The notes under the pieces: model-generated | What the model saw: the letters and a program-made list of their open reading frames with translations, nothing else | Databases searched by the model: none | What the model was told of the DNA's origin: nothing | Made by a program: the position numbers and the translations under genes | DNA from: Citrus sinensis | Taxonomy: Eukaryota; Streptophyta; Magnoliopsida; Sapindales; Rutaceae | Reading direction: 5' to 3' | Assembly: GCF_022201045.2 (NCBI RefSeq) | Contig: NC_068559.1 | Location: 28,589,501-28,653,500, forward strand | DNA: 64,000 bases | Shown: piece after piece, positions 37,640-49,799 of the stretch | Layout: each line of letters opens with the position of its first letter | Numbering within the stretch: the stretch's first letter is position 1

Positions 37640-40215
37640 CCTAACTCTTTAGCTTATGATTGTTCTGGATATGATGTCTACCTTGTTGGACGTTGCATAT
37701 GAGATCAAATCTTAAAGAAAACTCCCAAAGATTTCAACATTATTACCTCAGCGGAAGTGAAGCAGGTTATTTCTGTCTATATTTATGTAGCATTTGCATT
37801 TGCATTAAATTTCATTTTAACCAGTAATTTATTGTTCTCATTATAGACTTCTTGGGTTTAGGTGTGTTTTTGGGAATTTAGTTCACTCATGGTTTGAGCC
37901 CTTATTTAACTTGTTACAGTACTATGATATATGGACGGAAACAATGATGATTAAATATATAAGGTTTTTAGTCTGAGGGGCATGGATTTGGTGAATCTTC
38001 ACCTTTATATGTAGTTAGCGTATGTCATGTGTCCCATGCTTGAGTTTGTAACTTAATATTGGATTCAACTATTTGCTAAACTATGGGACTTAAGAGACAA
38101 AACTGAAGTTTTTTAAATCCTCACTTTGGACTCGTGTTTCTTGCCTATGCAAACTGATCCCATCATGCCATTCATGATTGGTTTTTAAGTGTTGGATTTC
38201 CAATGGTTAATCAAAGTTTTAGTTGCAATGCTGTTTCATCTGGTTAAATATCCCTAAGTATCTGCGGACAAAAAATATTTTTCCTCAATGTCAAGTTTTT
38301 GGAAAGAGATTTCCTATTTGCCATCTGCACGTTGATGAAACCATCTTGGAGGTTTGTCTGCTTGTTACTTCTATCTCTATAAAATGCATCTCTATTTCTC
38401 AAGGATTATGAATCTTTTTTCTTTTCTCAATTTGTAAAATAGGTTTAAACTTTTAACAATTCTACTCTAAGACTGATGGGATGTTCGAGGATGGTTTCAA
38501 AAAGCCAACGGTAGGACTTCACAATTAATGGGTGACGTACTTGAATCTTTTTTTCAGAAGTTGTACTCTACTAATTGGATTTTTAAATGATTTGGTTTTA
38601 TTACACATGCTATCACCACATTTTGAGGAATTGATGATTAACCATTGATGTGATTCATTTTTACATCTTTATAACTCCTTTTCGTGTTTGTACAGGTTGT
38701 TTTTTGATCCACGGGCAAAGTTGTGTATGACTATATTGGGGGAATAGAAGACACTAGAAAAGCTAAAGTGTGCTTTACTTTATGATGGTTTCCATTTGAG
38801 CTTATACTTTCAGACTTCTTAAAGTGTCAAGCAAGTATCATTTTGTTTAACTTGTGTCTGTAGGTACAGACCATAATGCCCGCAAAATTTTCTTTCGAGG
38901 AGGATTGTTGTGAGTATCTTTTTGCTAACTTCTATAGCTAATGGACTCTCACCTACTGTAGGCATATAATGCTTGTTTGCACTCAATTTACAGCTCACAA
39001 GTTATGTGGGGCTAGAGATGCTGCTCGATTAGGATTTCATTTATCTAGTGATATAGCTCTTTCCTTGAAACAGTTATCTCGCTCTGTGATGATTCTTGAC
39101 AAGGTATCCAAAAGTCTGTCGTGAATCATATGATTCATTTATACTTTAATTTCATCCCTTTATTTTATTTATTTTTAATTTTATAGAGGAGAATCGTTAT
39201 GGAGCTGAATCATATGCTAGCATTCGGGTCTGCAGAAGCTTCTTTCAGATTATTATGGAGATTCGGACTTCTAAAAATACTTATACCTGTGCAAGTTCGA
39301 AGGTTTGAAGTTTCTTATTTTGTGGTGGTATGATGTTGAATATATTATAGTGTCTTGGATAATTTAACTAGTTTGATTCAGGCATCTTACTTTGATTTGC
39401 AAGGACTCCAGAGATCCAACATGCTTCTGGTTCGCTCAAGCTACATTTGACTCATCTAATTCTGCCTATTATGTCATTATCTCTGCTCTCTCTCTCTCTG
39501 TGATGCTCTATACCCCATGGTAAATGTTCTACCTCCCTACCATTGACATATAATACAGTTACGCTTTTGGGTTTGATCCACAGAAGTTGTTTGCCAACCT
39601 CGATAGGCTTGTGACCCCTAAATGGCCATGTGACGAATGCATTTGGTAAGAACTTTAACACCTTTGACACTTCTGTTTTAGCTTTTTTTTTTTTAATGAA
39701 TATTTTCTTTTTCCTGCCATTGGTACGGTATTATCTATAAGTTTTGCAGGATTTTGTGTCTTGGCTTTCCATAAAGCACTGGTTGATCAATCTCGAGATC
39801 CATTTGTTGTTTCGGCATTTGGCTACGCTGTTCACGGCCATGGGAATTTAGATGAAGCTGTAAAGTTTGGAAAAACAAACTCCCGACATGAACAGGGCTT
39901 CCCAGAAAATATTACTTGGAAAAAAATACCACCTAGTATAGCGGTGAAGATTAGGGTCATCAATCTAACAGCATCAGTCAGTACTACGTAATCCAAGATG
40001 GCATTGGCGAAAGAACGTTATGCTTCTCAGGTAATGACCACACTCCCAACGTGTGAACTCACAATTTATCAAGATCTCTTCACTCTGTAGGAAAGTGTGT
40101 TAAAGTTTAACATGCGATCGCTATTTTGTTTTACTGCATATGTTTATATCCCACCAGAAACTTCACGACGAGCACACGAGATATTTGAATGCATTAAATG
40201 GGACATGCATCGGTT
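37640..40215 (+). pseudogene. Decayed poly(A) polymerase / tRNA nucleotidyltransferase family gene, copy A
   Basis: A chain of exon-like segments follows the order of the plant nucleotidyltransferase family of plastid/mitochondrial poly(A) polymerases and CCA enzymes. Segments: GYDVYLVG followed by KKTPKDFNIITSA (37668-37765), GKRFPICHLHVDETILE (38272-38350), VYDYIGGIEDTRKAKV (38697-38768), IMPAKFSFEEDC, AARLGFHLSSDIALSLKQLS (38995-39102), NHMLAFGSAEASFRLLWRFG (39186-39291), KLFANLDRLVTPKWPCDECI, AFHKALVDQSRDPFVVSAFG (39750-39990) and IPPETSRRAHEIFECIK (40149-40200). The catalytic GG..VRD motif is ruined: a G is replaced by R and TGA stands in the motif at 37700-37702. The FDP segment is frameshifted, the QRDFT exon is missing, and at least one splice donor is lost. 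It has no recognisable first exon. Decay is clear; the exact family member is not. Confidence 0.85.
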
Positions 40216-41011
40216 GATAGTAGAAAGGAGCTTGGGGGCGGCTTGGCATACTTTAATTTGGAAGCATTGTTTATAACACTTTCCGGCATTCAAACCACAT
40301 CCAAGGGGAAGTAATTAGTTTTGCGAAGGAGGGATCTTAACTTCTAATACTAAGGTACCCGATTCCCTTAAGCATATCAGTGAAGATCTGGTTGGTGATG
40401 CCATTTGACAGTTTTGTAACGGTTACTTTCGATTTCACTCTGTTGGATTCTGTACGTTTTGTACACGCATGGGGTTATCTTGAAAAAATGAAATTGCGTC
40501 AATTGCTTTTTTGGTGTTTTATTCTAAGTTCTAATATTTCTTATGTATTTTTCATTTTAAAATATTAAAGCGTGATTTGGGGTTTTTCTAAAGTTATTTT
40601 TAGATATATATCCTAAAATTAGTTGTTTCAGTTTGATTTGATTGTTTTATTCATTATGTAATTCAATTATGGGGGTTCGCTCAAATTCAATGAGAAATCA
40701 AATTTTATGAGGCCATAACATAAAACGTGTAAGTGTGGGGGCTCAATTACAAAACCCTTATCTTTCCCTCATTTTCCTGAATATTTTTACGATTTGACTA
40801 TGGTAACCCACGAACCAAAGTGTAGCCCAAGCCCATTTCTCTTTTGTGATTTATACGCTACTTCGCTGCAGACTGAGACTGCGGTGTACGAAGAGGTAGG
40901 AACTCACCGCAAATCATCACAGCGATTTCAAATTTCATTATAGCTAAGCAAAGCAATTAGCAAAGAGCAGCACAGCCACCGCCAAAAGGGAAAAAAAATG
41001 ATCGGAATAAT
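40216..41011. other. Spacer between the two decayed copies
   Basis: No gene. The final 150 bases may be the remains of the promoter and 5' UTR of copy B. Confidence 0.45.
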
Positions 41012-42438
41012 ATGGCGCGTACAAGGCCATTGGCTTGCAATCTTATGATGGGACGTGAGCGGATATATAGAATGAAGGGCGTGGTCTCCACTTTTCATCA
41101 AGTAACGAGGTGTGTGGCGAGTGATGGAAATGGGTTTATTGATATTTAAGGTGATCAGAAACTGGCCAAAAAATGCTCTGCAACATCAGCCAAGCTTGCA
41201 GGTAAGCCCTCCTTAGCTTACTCCAAATGATCTTTTAATACGTGTATGTTGTTACTCATATAAAATTAGGATTCTTTTATCGATTACATTCTATTTTATT
41301 AATAATCAGTTAAAATCTGTCCTTGCCCCTTAGACGTAGCATGGCTGGCCGTAAGTGCCCAGGTTTTTCATCCCATCCAAACTTGTAAAGAAAAAACAAT
41401 AATAAAGTCTAGCCTCAAGGGATAGCTTAGGGTTGGCCCTTGCCTTGCAAGAGAACAAGGATCAACGATTACTTTGCGGGCGGAATTTATTTAATCCATT
41501 TTTGTGCCTGTGATGACGGAGAGATAAGAGTGTGTGAAATATAAAGTAAAGATTTATTTAATTTATTACAATTAAAAATTAAAAATCTCTTATTAGGATA
41601 GAATCATAGTCCAATTTAATGATAATTCAACATGAATGCAAGTTTTGAATAAAAAGTTGAAAGTGATATATTCTGTTATTGACAAGTTCTCTTTTTGGTT
41701 AGCTAATGTAAAAGGGGACATTCATCCTAGTCCAAATTTTGCACTTATATGTTATTGTCATTCAATCCTAGGCCATTCGTCATGTTAGTTATTGTCATAC
41801 AAGGACGGACACATTACATTATCTAAATTTCAGTGTCAGATATCCTTGATTTCCTCAAAGCTCTGGTTGACCAGACCCGAGAGATCCAACACCGTTGGCT
41901 GTTGCTGCATTTGGCCTTGCTGTTCACAGTGGTGCGTCTTTGTTGGAAGCTGTTAAGATTGCGAAAAGAAACTTCCTAACCACATGATGAAAGCTGCCTT
42001 GAACTACTTCCTTTGGGAAATACATCATCAAATGGTGCGTTAATGTATCAGGTCATTGATCTTGCAACATCAGTCAATGATGCAACTACGCAAGATGATG
42101 GATGATTGTTATGTTTCCCGAGCAATGATCGAATTCTCTGAAGCAACATTCTCGGACTTGGTAAGGGCTTATCATTTTAACCAAACCTTTTCATCTTCTT
42201 GGAAGTTTTCAGTGTGTCGTGATTGTTTTTTAATCTTCAGGTTTTTATCCCACCTGAGACATTGCAACAAGTTTACGAGATATTTGAATGCATTCGAAGA
42301 GGCATGGAGAGTGGATTTGTAATTGATCAAGATAGAGAAATTGACTATGAACCACTGGCTCAGGGATGCTTGCAGGAAGTACGACATGTTTTTGGAAGGA
42401 TTGTCTTTGATACCGTTTACCCTCCAAACAAAAACTAA
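41012..42438 (+). pseudogene. Second, shorter decayed copy of the nucleotidyltransferase gene (copy B)
   Basis: A possible first exon (41012-41201, starting MARTRPLACNL) has TAA at codon 46 (41147-41149) and a good donor after it. The middle exons are absent. From about 41838 the 3' part resumes: FLKALVDQTR and the following AVHSG-like segment in shifted frames, IDLATSVNDAT (about 42053), then DDCYVSRAMIEFSEATFSDL and, after an intron, VFIPPETLQQVYEIFECIRR to the stop at 42438. The same blocks occur in copy A, so this is a tandem duplicate with a large internal deletion, one nonsense codon and at least two frameshifts. The last exon is the best preserved. Confidence 0.8.
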
Positions 42439-42518
42439 AAGAAAAAAAAAATCCTTCTATATCATAATATTAGAGATCTACTAACCCGGTAATCTCATGT
42501 AGCTTATGAATGGCCTTT

Positions 42519-42827
42519 TTAAAAAAAAAAAAAAAATATTGGCTACGCACAAGATTACTACATTGCGTAGATACATTGTTATTATAACAAACATTACACT
42601 GATATTTACAATCAGATATACATAACTGAGACTTACATTATTACATTAAATTCTATAAAATACATGCCCATACGAAATAACTTTTACAAATAAGGAATGT
42701 CTCTGCTCCACTTGCATTTCATAAGAGATAAGAGTTTATAAATATTTAGCCTCCACAATGCTTTTGTGGGGGCTTGAACCGCTTGTGAGGGCAGTAGCCC
42801 AACCACTTCGTCCAAATGCCTAGTGGT
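42519..42827 (-). mobile_element. SINE-like insertion with a perfect 17-bp target duplication
   Basis: GCTTATGAATGGCCTTT occurs at 42502-42518 and again at 42828-42844, flanking a 309-bp element. On the minus strand the element starts with a tRNA-like stretch containing GCGGTTCAAGCCCC, a good match to the RNA polymerase III B box, and ends in a run of T. A short 3' T run is known in some plant SINEs. No coding capacity. Confidence 0.8.
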
Positions 42828-42844
42828 GCTTATGAATGGCCTTT

Positions 42845-43497
42845 AGATTAAGATGATGGAGTTTTTTTTTAAGTGGCCCCGTGACATATTAGTTACTTCT
42901 AAACATGTTTGCAAGTTTTGAAACTATAATGGAATAAGACTTGGTAGTAGCCGTAAGTGTATTAATTTTTTTTTTCAATCTAATATAGTGTTGTTTGTCG
43001 CAAACAAGGTACTTTTCGAAAATCATAACTTAGGCTACAAGCATTTGTTTTCGGTGTATAATATACCGTTTCAATCCTTGCGACGAGATGAACAAAACCC
43101 AGAATGCTTAAGCTATTTTGCCCTGTAGTCAAGCCGAAAATTCCGTTTCTTTTCTAGTTGTTTTTCTAGTTTTAAGATTTTTCCTATTTTTCTTGATTCT
43201 TTTAGGTTTTTTATCTTTTTTTTTCTAAAACTCGAATTTGAGTGCTGTTTATTTTCCTTTTTTATTTTGATTAGGAGAATTTAATTATCATATTATATTT
43301 CCGATTTGCGTATTTTGGTAAATTTGTAATATTTATGTTTGTTATACACGAGACTCAAAATCCTAATTTTATTTATTCAGACTTTCAATAAAAATTTATT
43401 ATTATTCATAAATCTAGTTTCTTCTATCAATAAACTCAATAACGCTTTCCTTTCATAGAATCTTTAGAACTTGTTTATAACTTAAAATGATCAATTT
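42845..43497. other. Short intergenic spacer
   Basis: AT-rich. It lies between the SINE-like element and the 3' end of the GDSL gene, with nothing supported. Confidence 0.5.
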
Positions 43498-45081
43498 CTA
43501 CTGTGTACATCGAATTCTCGATAGAATATCATTAATTAGGAACTCCGACATATGGCGGTTACCATTCTGTGTCAGATGAGTGCCATCCCAGCTTATGTGT
43601 TGTTCTGGATTAGGACAAACAGGCACGCCTGGTGCTCCACAAACCTTGGTCAAGTTCTTGTCAAAGTTGTATAACCCTCCTGTTCCGCAGCAAGCTTTAA
43701 GAGTCGATCTTGGCTCAAATCCTGCGCAAAGAGTTTGATATAAACTGTCAAGAGATCGACGGATATATATTTGACGAAAATTCTAGTTTGAATTTTGCGT
43801 TGAAGGGAGAAGGCTCGCCTAAAGATTCAGCACGGCGAAGAACTGATAGGAAGGCGGCATAGTAATCTGCATATATTATGTCAGCATGAGGAAATTTCGG
43901 CCGGAGCTTAGCTAGAGCTCCTTTAAGGTTATTGTTATGAGACATCTGAAACTCATTTAAATCTCTCAGACACCCTTTGTCATCATAAGCTTTTGGATCA
44001 CTGTTTGGAAAAGCTGTCAAAACAATTGGAGAGCATCCTTCTGGTAAAGTTCCTGTGACAACTACTCGAATTGCACCGAGACGAATCACTTCCTTTTCGC
44101 ATCAAAAAAAAAAAAAAAAAAACATGTGAGAAGAAAATCCTGATCTGATATTCCATAATCCGAACCGAAAATGCACGTACTCGAACAGCGTTAACAATGG
44201 CTCCGACAACGTCTGGGATATAAGTTTGAACTTCTTGGATAGATTTTCCTTGGAACAAAGCGTAACTGTAGTCATTGCCACCGGTCTCCAGTATGACAAT
44301 AGACCTTCTAAGCTTTCTGGCACAGTCTATCAAAGAAGTGGAATGTACATTAATGAGTTAATTTGATTAATATTGTTGCAAAACATAACTGCTAAGTGCT
44401 TACGATGTCAGAAACAATAAACGAAAAACGACCTGTGTTTGACTGGCAAACTGATGAATTGAGATAAGTTTTGAACCAATTTAGCTGAACTTTTAGAGGA
44501 GCATTGTTCTTGGCCCATTTCATTGGAATATTCCTTGCCGCGAAGAACCAATCATCCAGTGCTGTACTTGCAGCTACAGCAAAGTTGGCGCCGTTATTAA
44601 ACGAAGCGTTTTTGTCCAGATAAGGATTTAGAAGCGGAAGTTTAAGATCCATAGCTGCAAATTAAATGTTCACACAAGAAATATTTAGAATATATACATT
44701 TTAATAAAATGAATGAGACAATTACAATGAAAGCTAGCTAGGGTGGTGGCCTTTATTCTCTTATGCAAATTAGTTACAAGCACCAATCAATGTAATTGAT
44801 CATAAGAAGGCCATCGGACCAGCGACCGGTTGGCTTGTCGTGGAAGTAAGTTTGACCGTAGGGAAGACGGGCAGCATAATATAAAACAGGATGGTCGCGA
44901 ATTTGGTTACCGGTATCGGAGATTGAATCTCCGAACTGTATATTGCTTCAATTGGACATCTGGGTTCCGAGACCGATAATGCACGAGGAAGGAGGAAAAC
45001 AGACGACATTTTTATTATTGTTGAAAGGGTGATGTTGATGTTGAATAAAGCAGCTGATGAAACCATTGTTGGTGAATGCAT
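43498..45081 (-). pseudogene. GDSL esterase/lipase gene, probably a pseudogene (5 exons)
   Basis: Minus-strand exons 2-5 (44654-44433, 44326-44181, 44092-43819, 43721-43498) join in phase and show the plant GDSL family blocks: NPYLDKNASFNNGANFAVA, VILETGGNDYSYALFQGKSI, RVVVTGTLPEGCSP, ADIIYADYY, then CCGTGG and the catalytic Asp/His block HISWDGTHLTQNGNRHMS. Exon 1 (about 45081-44785) has a signal-peptide-like start and CPIEAIY, then a missing base shifts the frame right before GDSISDTGNQIRDHP, so the nucleophile serine is out of frame with the start. The donor of exon 4 is GC instead of GT, and exon 1 lacks a donor in the required phase. Intact relatives are secreted ester hydrolases of about 370-400 aa. 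The three defects together favour a recently dead gene; a sequencing error in exon 1 is the alternative. Confidence 0.8.
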
Positions 45082-46749
45082 GCTTTTTATATTTTTTTAT
45101 CTTTTTTCACGTACGTGCTTCAGTTTGCTTGGCTTTATAGTTAAATTAATTCTTAATGAAGATAGTATGTTAGGTTGTGTGCTTTGCTGCTGTTAATTTA
45201 TTTATCTATTTATAGTATTGTATGGTTTTCCTTTTCCCTTTTTAACCCTACTTACTAGGAAATGAATAAAATTACATTCTCTCTCTACACCTAGCCAATG
45301 AGGTCATGCATGGCAAACTAAAAAAATATAGAAATACGCAGAAAAACCACTTACCTTCCAATTAGCTATAGGAAACTCGCTTTTTTCTTTCTTTTTTTTC
45401 TCTCTCTCTCTACCATGATGTGGTCCTGAGTGGGCTCCAACTATGGGAGGTACTTTTAAGCCCGTACCACAATCCAGACTAATCCCTACTAGCACCGGAT
45501 CGGCCCGTAAAGGGTAAAGTGCTGGTAAAAGTAGTGACTCCATACGAGAGCGGAGCTTGAACCCCTGACATGTCTTAAGGAGTCAGAGTGCCGAACTATA
45601 CACACCAACCAACTTTAGTTATAAGAAACTCGCTTTTTAACAATGAGTAACCTCTTTTTTTTTAGTGATTATTTTCTAAATTTAAAATATCATTAGCTTC
45701 TGTCAACACCAAAGTAGTAGTAAAATAAACCTAACTGGCAATTTTGCTTTTAATTATTATTATTATTATTATTCTCAGTTTTGTGTATTATAGTCTACCG
45801 AATTTTCTTTTCATTTATTTGCAATTTCAGCCGTTCGACCACATGTCCCATGTGCGAGCGAAGAAATAAAGTATTTTGACTGCGAAAATTACTAACATTA
45901 TCATTGCGATCTGGTGGTTAGTAGGTTAACCAAAAAAAAAAAAAAGATTTATTGAATTTATTAGCTAGTATAGTAAAAAAAATTGTGAATTCAAATCTTA
46001 ATCATATAATTCTAGAGATGTCTTATGTTATTAGATTCTCGAAATTTACATATCATTAGATTCTTGAAAACTAGTATAAATAAGAAGAGAAGAAATGAGT
46101 GGAAGACTTAAATTTAAATTTAAAATATGAAACTAAATTTTATGGTTTAATAATACCCGGCCACAATTATTTATTATGCTGTACCAATTTTTTTTTCCCC
46201 CTAAAGAAATGTTATTAAGTTTTTTATATTATTAAAATGATCTCAATGTACTTGAAGGTTATATGCAATATGCAATATGCAATATCTTATGGTAATCACG
46301 TTTACAAATTAATTCTAACCATTGAAATTACATAGCTGATATATAATTGGATTTTGGCTCAATGGGGCTGTAATCGAGAATAGCGAATTAAAGAAGCTAC
46401 ATTATAAAAGTTATAAGTTTGAGGGGGCCAATACATAAAATGGGCTAAATTTCAGTTGAAACCTAACGCAGTGTACTTTACATGTAAGCCAGATAAACTT
46501 GACCATGATTCACAGTGAATGTGTGGCAGCCTCTCACTCGTCAAGATTTTCATTTGTTCTGCTCTGCTTACAACAAGATTCCAAAGCCAACAATTCAAAT
46601 AGTTAAGAGGACCTACGACAGCAAGTGGATAAAGCAAGCGAGTTTGCTGCATATGAACACCTAGACAGACAGCTACTTGTGTTTTCTGGTTCACAAACTA
46701 CTTGCAATTTACACTTTCTCTGTTATCCATTATCTCTTCTTCTCTTCCA
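45082..46749. other. Intergenic region carrying a SINE
   Basis: No gene is supported. It contains the SINE-like element at 45386-45614, a TTA run near 45755-45774 and several AT-rich stretches. The last 100-200 bases are probable promoter and 5' UTR of the acyl carrier protein gene. Confidence 0.5.
45386..45614 (-). mobile_element. SINE with about 24-bp target duplication
   Basis: A 24-bp word ending GAAACTCGCTTTTT occurs at 45362-45385 and 45615-45638 with two mismatches, flanking about 229 bp. On the minus strand the element has a tRNA-like head with the B-box-like GGGTTCAAGCTC about 45 bases in, a unique body with GCCGATCCGGTGCTAG, and a purine-rich tail of GA repeats and A's. These are the hallmarks of a tRNA-derived SINE copied by a LINE reverse transcriptase. 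Confidence 0.85.
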
Positions 46750-48412
46750 ATGGCAACTTTCTCGGCTATTACTTCTGTTATATTTGCTCCTTCACTTGAG
46801 CCCTCATTCAGCAATAATGTGGTAATTAGCTCATTTACTTTGCATGTAATATTTGTACTTTCGCTTTGTGGGTATTGTTTGTTGGCTAGGATATTATTAC
46901 TAGAGAAATTACATATACTTCTCTTGCTAGTGGGTTCTCTCTCTGATTTCATTTACTAAAGTTGGATTATTGATGTTGTTCATCACGACTGTTCGGATTT
47001 TGAGCCACCTGTATTTAGAAAATGTTTTAGCTGTATCTGAGGTTACATTATATGTGGAGCATTAATTCTGATTTCTGAAGGAGTTGAGAAAATTGGAAAA
47101 TTAAGAGGTAATCTTAGGTTCTGGATGATAAGGTTTCAACTTATGCTATAATGACATAATTTTGTCCACAATTTGACATGTGGGGTATCAAATTACAGTA
47201 CTCTGCAGTTCATATAAAAAAATAGTGATTGATCGATGACCGGCTATACCGTTAGCGAAGAGACGCGGAGTCAAATACTATATCAGATGAAAGTACTTAT
47301 ATATATTAAGAACCTGAATCGAATTGTATAATTAAAACTGTATGCAGGGATATAAATATTAGAACTCATTTTAGTCGTTAACTCAAGAATCTACGGAATT
47401 GAAGGCCTGCCCTCTTATGCTTTAATTATGTGCATTGCAAGATTCATACTTCAAAGTCTTCCATATAGGGCATGTTTTATGCATTGAAATCATTGTGTAT
47501 AGCAAGCAGACATTGACTCCGACCATCTAATGTTTCATCTTCGGAGGAACCAAAATGAAATGTAGAAACTTGAAGACAGTTTGATTTTGTAGTTGAGGAC
47601 AAAGTGATTATAAATGATGAAAATGTACATGATATCTGAAGGATGAAAAAAAAAAAAATTTATCAGTGCGTTTCCAAATTGAATTGCTAAGTGTAACCTG
47701 CCAGTCTAGTGGTGGAGTTCATTAGTTATATGAGAAATAAGTCTGTGTATCACTGTATAGACAACTTACTACAAATTTAATGATCTTTTTTTCCTTTTTC
47801 CTGGATACTAAATTGCTATAATGCTTTTGTGCAGATAGCTGAAAGGACATCCAATCTGAAGATGGCTATAGGTGGTTGGAGAAAGAACAGCTTTCCTTCT
47901 TTGAAAACGAATCGCTTCTGTGTCTCCTGCTCTGTACACAATTTCTCTCCTTTTACCTGCACTGTCTCCAATGTCTCCCATTCTTGATTAATTGAATATA
48001 GTAACACAATGAAGATACATTTATGTTTCTCTTGAACAATGCTTGTGTACATTTCTGGCAGGCCAAGCCCGAAACTGTGCAGAAAGTCTGTGAGATAGTG
48101 AGGAGGCAACTTGCATTGCCTGCTGAGACTGAGCTCACCTCAGAATCAAAATTCTCTGCCCTTGGTGCTGATTCACTTGATACAGTGCGTCTCACTTTAC
48201 TGCTCAGTATTTGGTTAAATTTGATTTGACAATATAATCGTAATATGATGATAGAGCTGCTAAGCTAATTCTATAAAATGCAGGTGGAAATAGTGATGAG
48301 CTTAGAAGAAGAATTTGGGATTGGTGTAGAAGAGGAAAACTCCCAGAACATCACAACGGTCCAAGAGGCAGCTGATTTAATAGAGAAGCTTGTCGAAAAG
48401 AAGGCAGCTTAG
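46750..48412 (+). CDS. ACP: Plastid acyl carrier protein (4 exons)
   Basis: Exons 46750-46821, 47835-47933, 48062-48184 and 48284-48412, all in phase 0, give 140 aa. Exons 1-2 (57 residues) are Ser/Phe-rich with few acidic residues and end NRFCVSCS, as expected of a chloroplast transit peptide. The mature part starts [20 protein letters not shown] and contains GADSLDT, where Ser95 carries the 4'-phosphopantetheine arm. It ends [21 protein letters not shown] carries the growing acyl chain during fatty acid synthesis in the plastid stroma. Length and exon pattern are usual for the family. An odd point is the 1.0-kb first intron after only 24 codons. The assignment is secure; the paralogue number cannot be told. 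Confidence 0.95.
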
Positions 48413-48856
48413 TGAGAGCCTCAGTTGGCAAGAGGGTAGAGGTTTTCAACAACTGAGCTGAAATCTAGCTGAGCAGTTAGCCCATTTTGATTTTCATTTG
48501 TTTGATTGTTGAGACTCATTCATTGGTCTAAAATATGACTCCTGTTTTGGTTTTAGGATTGGATCGTTAATACGCATGCATTAACTTAAAACGTTTTTGT
48601 TTCAAAATGAGGGGATTCATCAATTGCACACGGTTGCTTTAATTTGGATTACATTACGTACGAGTTCTGAAAGTAATTTCATCCTTATTACCGTTTAGCG
48701 CGGACGCCATATGCGGTGTTAATTTAGCGCTGATAATTGCAGCTAATAATCATGTTACAAATTCACAATTTATAGAAGAGAATGTTGAAGTCCAAGAAAT
48801 CGTCGCTGTTAAGTTAACAAGAGGAGACTTGGGAAGTCTAAGAGCTTGGCAGTAGC
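48413..48856. other. 3' flank of the acyl carrier protein gene
   Basis: Probable 3' UTR (first 200 bases) followed by spacer up to the foldback element. No other gene is seen. Confidence 0.5.
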
Positions 48857-49799
48857 GATATGCTCACAAATATACGCACAAAGGTTTGCACAAAACGGTG
48901 CGTTTTGTGCAATCTTTAAAAGGCTCCTCGTAATTCCACAAGACACACGCACCAAACAAGACACACACATGTTACGTTTCGTTCTCCCTTCACTGTAACA
49001 GCTCGGTTTTCACTGCAACTGTGCAACAGCTCGGTTTTCATTATAAAAGACTCCTTTCATTGTAACAAAAACCCAGCAGTTTCGTTCTCCACACAGCAAT
49101 AACTTCGTTCTCGGTTGTCCTCACTCTCTCAGCTCAAGTTTCAACGTGATTTTGTCAAGTTGAATGAAATCTGAGAAAACCCAGTTGCTTGGTCTGTTCA
49201 TGTGGCTTAGAGATTTGTGAGTGATTATGCAGTGCATTTGCAACATGGTTTTGCAGCTGAAAATGGTTTGATTGGGAAGGGGGAAATGTTCAGCTTTCTG
49301 TGGCATTGAAGCCGTGATTTTGGCGTGCATATGTTTATTTGCAGCTGAAAATGGTTTGGTTGATGTTCCCTGTCCATTGAAATTAGTTCAAACTTTTCCT
49401 TGTGAATCGAAAGCTATACACGATTTAATGCAAAGTTGCAAATAACAGAAAATAAAATTTCAACCATAAACGTAATTTTCAGTGCAAGTAGATGAAACTG
49501 AGATCGAGAGATTGAGGCAGATCGGAACCGAGACAGTGAGGGAAATGGAGCCACCGAGAATGGGGGTGATCGGAGCCGAGAGAGTGTGGCAAAACAGATC
49601 CAGCGAGAATGAGGGAGTACAGAGCCGAGAACGAGGGAGAATGGTGTCTAGAGAATGAGGAAGCTGCTGGGTTTTTGTTGCAGTGAAAGGAGGCATACGC
49701 GAATGTGAGTGATTGCTGTGCACATGAGAAAAACCTTTTAAAGGTGCACAAAACGTACTGTTTTGTGCAAACGTTTGTGCGCGAATGTGTGAGAACATC
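48857..49799. mobile_element. Foldback / MULE-like non-autonomous element (about 0.94 kb)
   Basis: The outer inverted repeats 48857-48923 and 49734-49799 match over about 66 bp with scattered mismatches; the shared core is GTTTGCACAAAAC...GTTTTGTGCA. A second inverted pair further in (49051-49090 and 49651-49692) shares CAACAAAAACCCAGCAG-like sequence, so the arms extend at least 240 bp on the left and 150 bp on the right. The centre has short tandem repeats (AACAGCTCGGTTTTCA at 48999 and 49025; GAGAATG / GAGCCGAGA words at 49500-49660). No transposase is encoded. A target duplication could not be identified. Confidence 0.7.

Noticed and set aside
42775-42815. Possible tRNA gene
   Set aside because: Only a B-box-like motif is convincing; no cloverleaf with a usable anticodon stem. 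The flanking 17-bp duplication marks it as a SINE.
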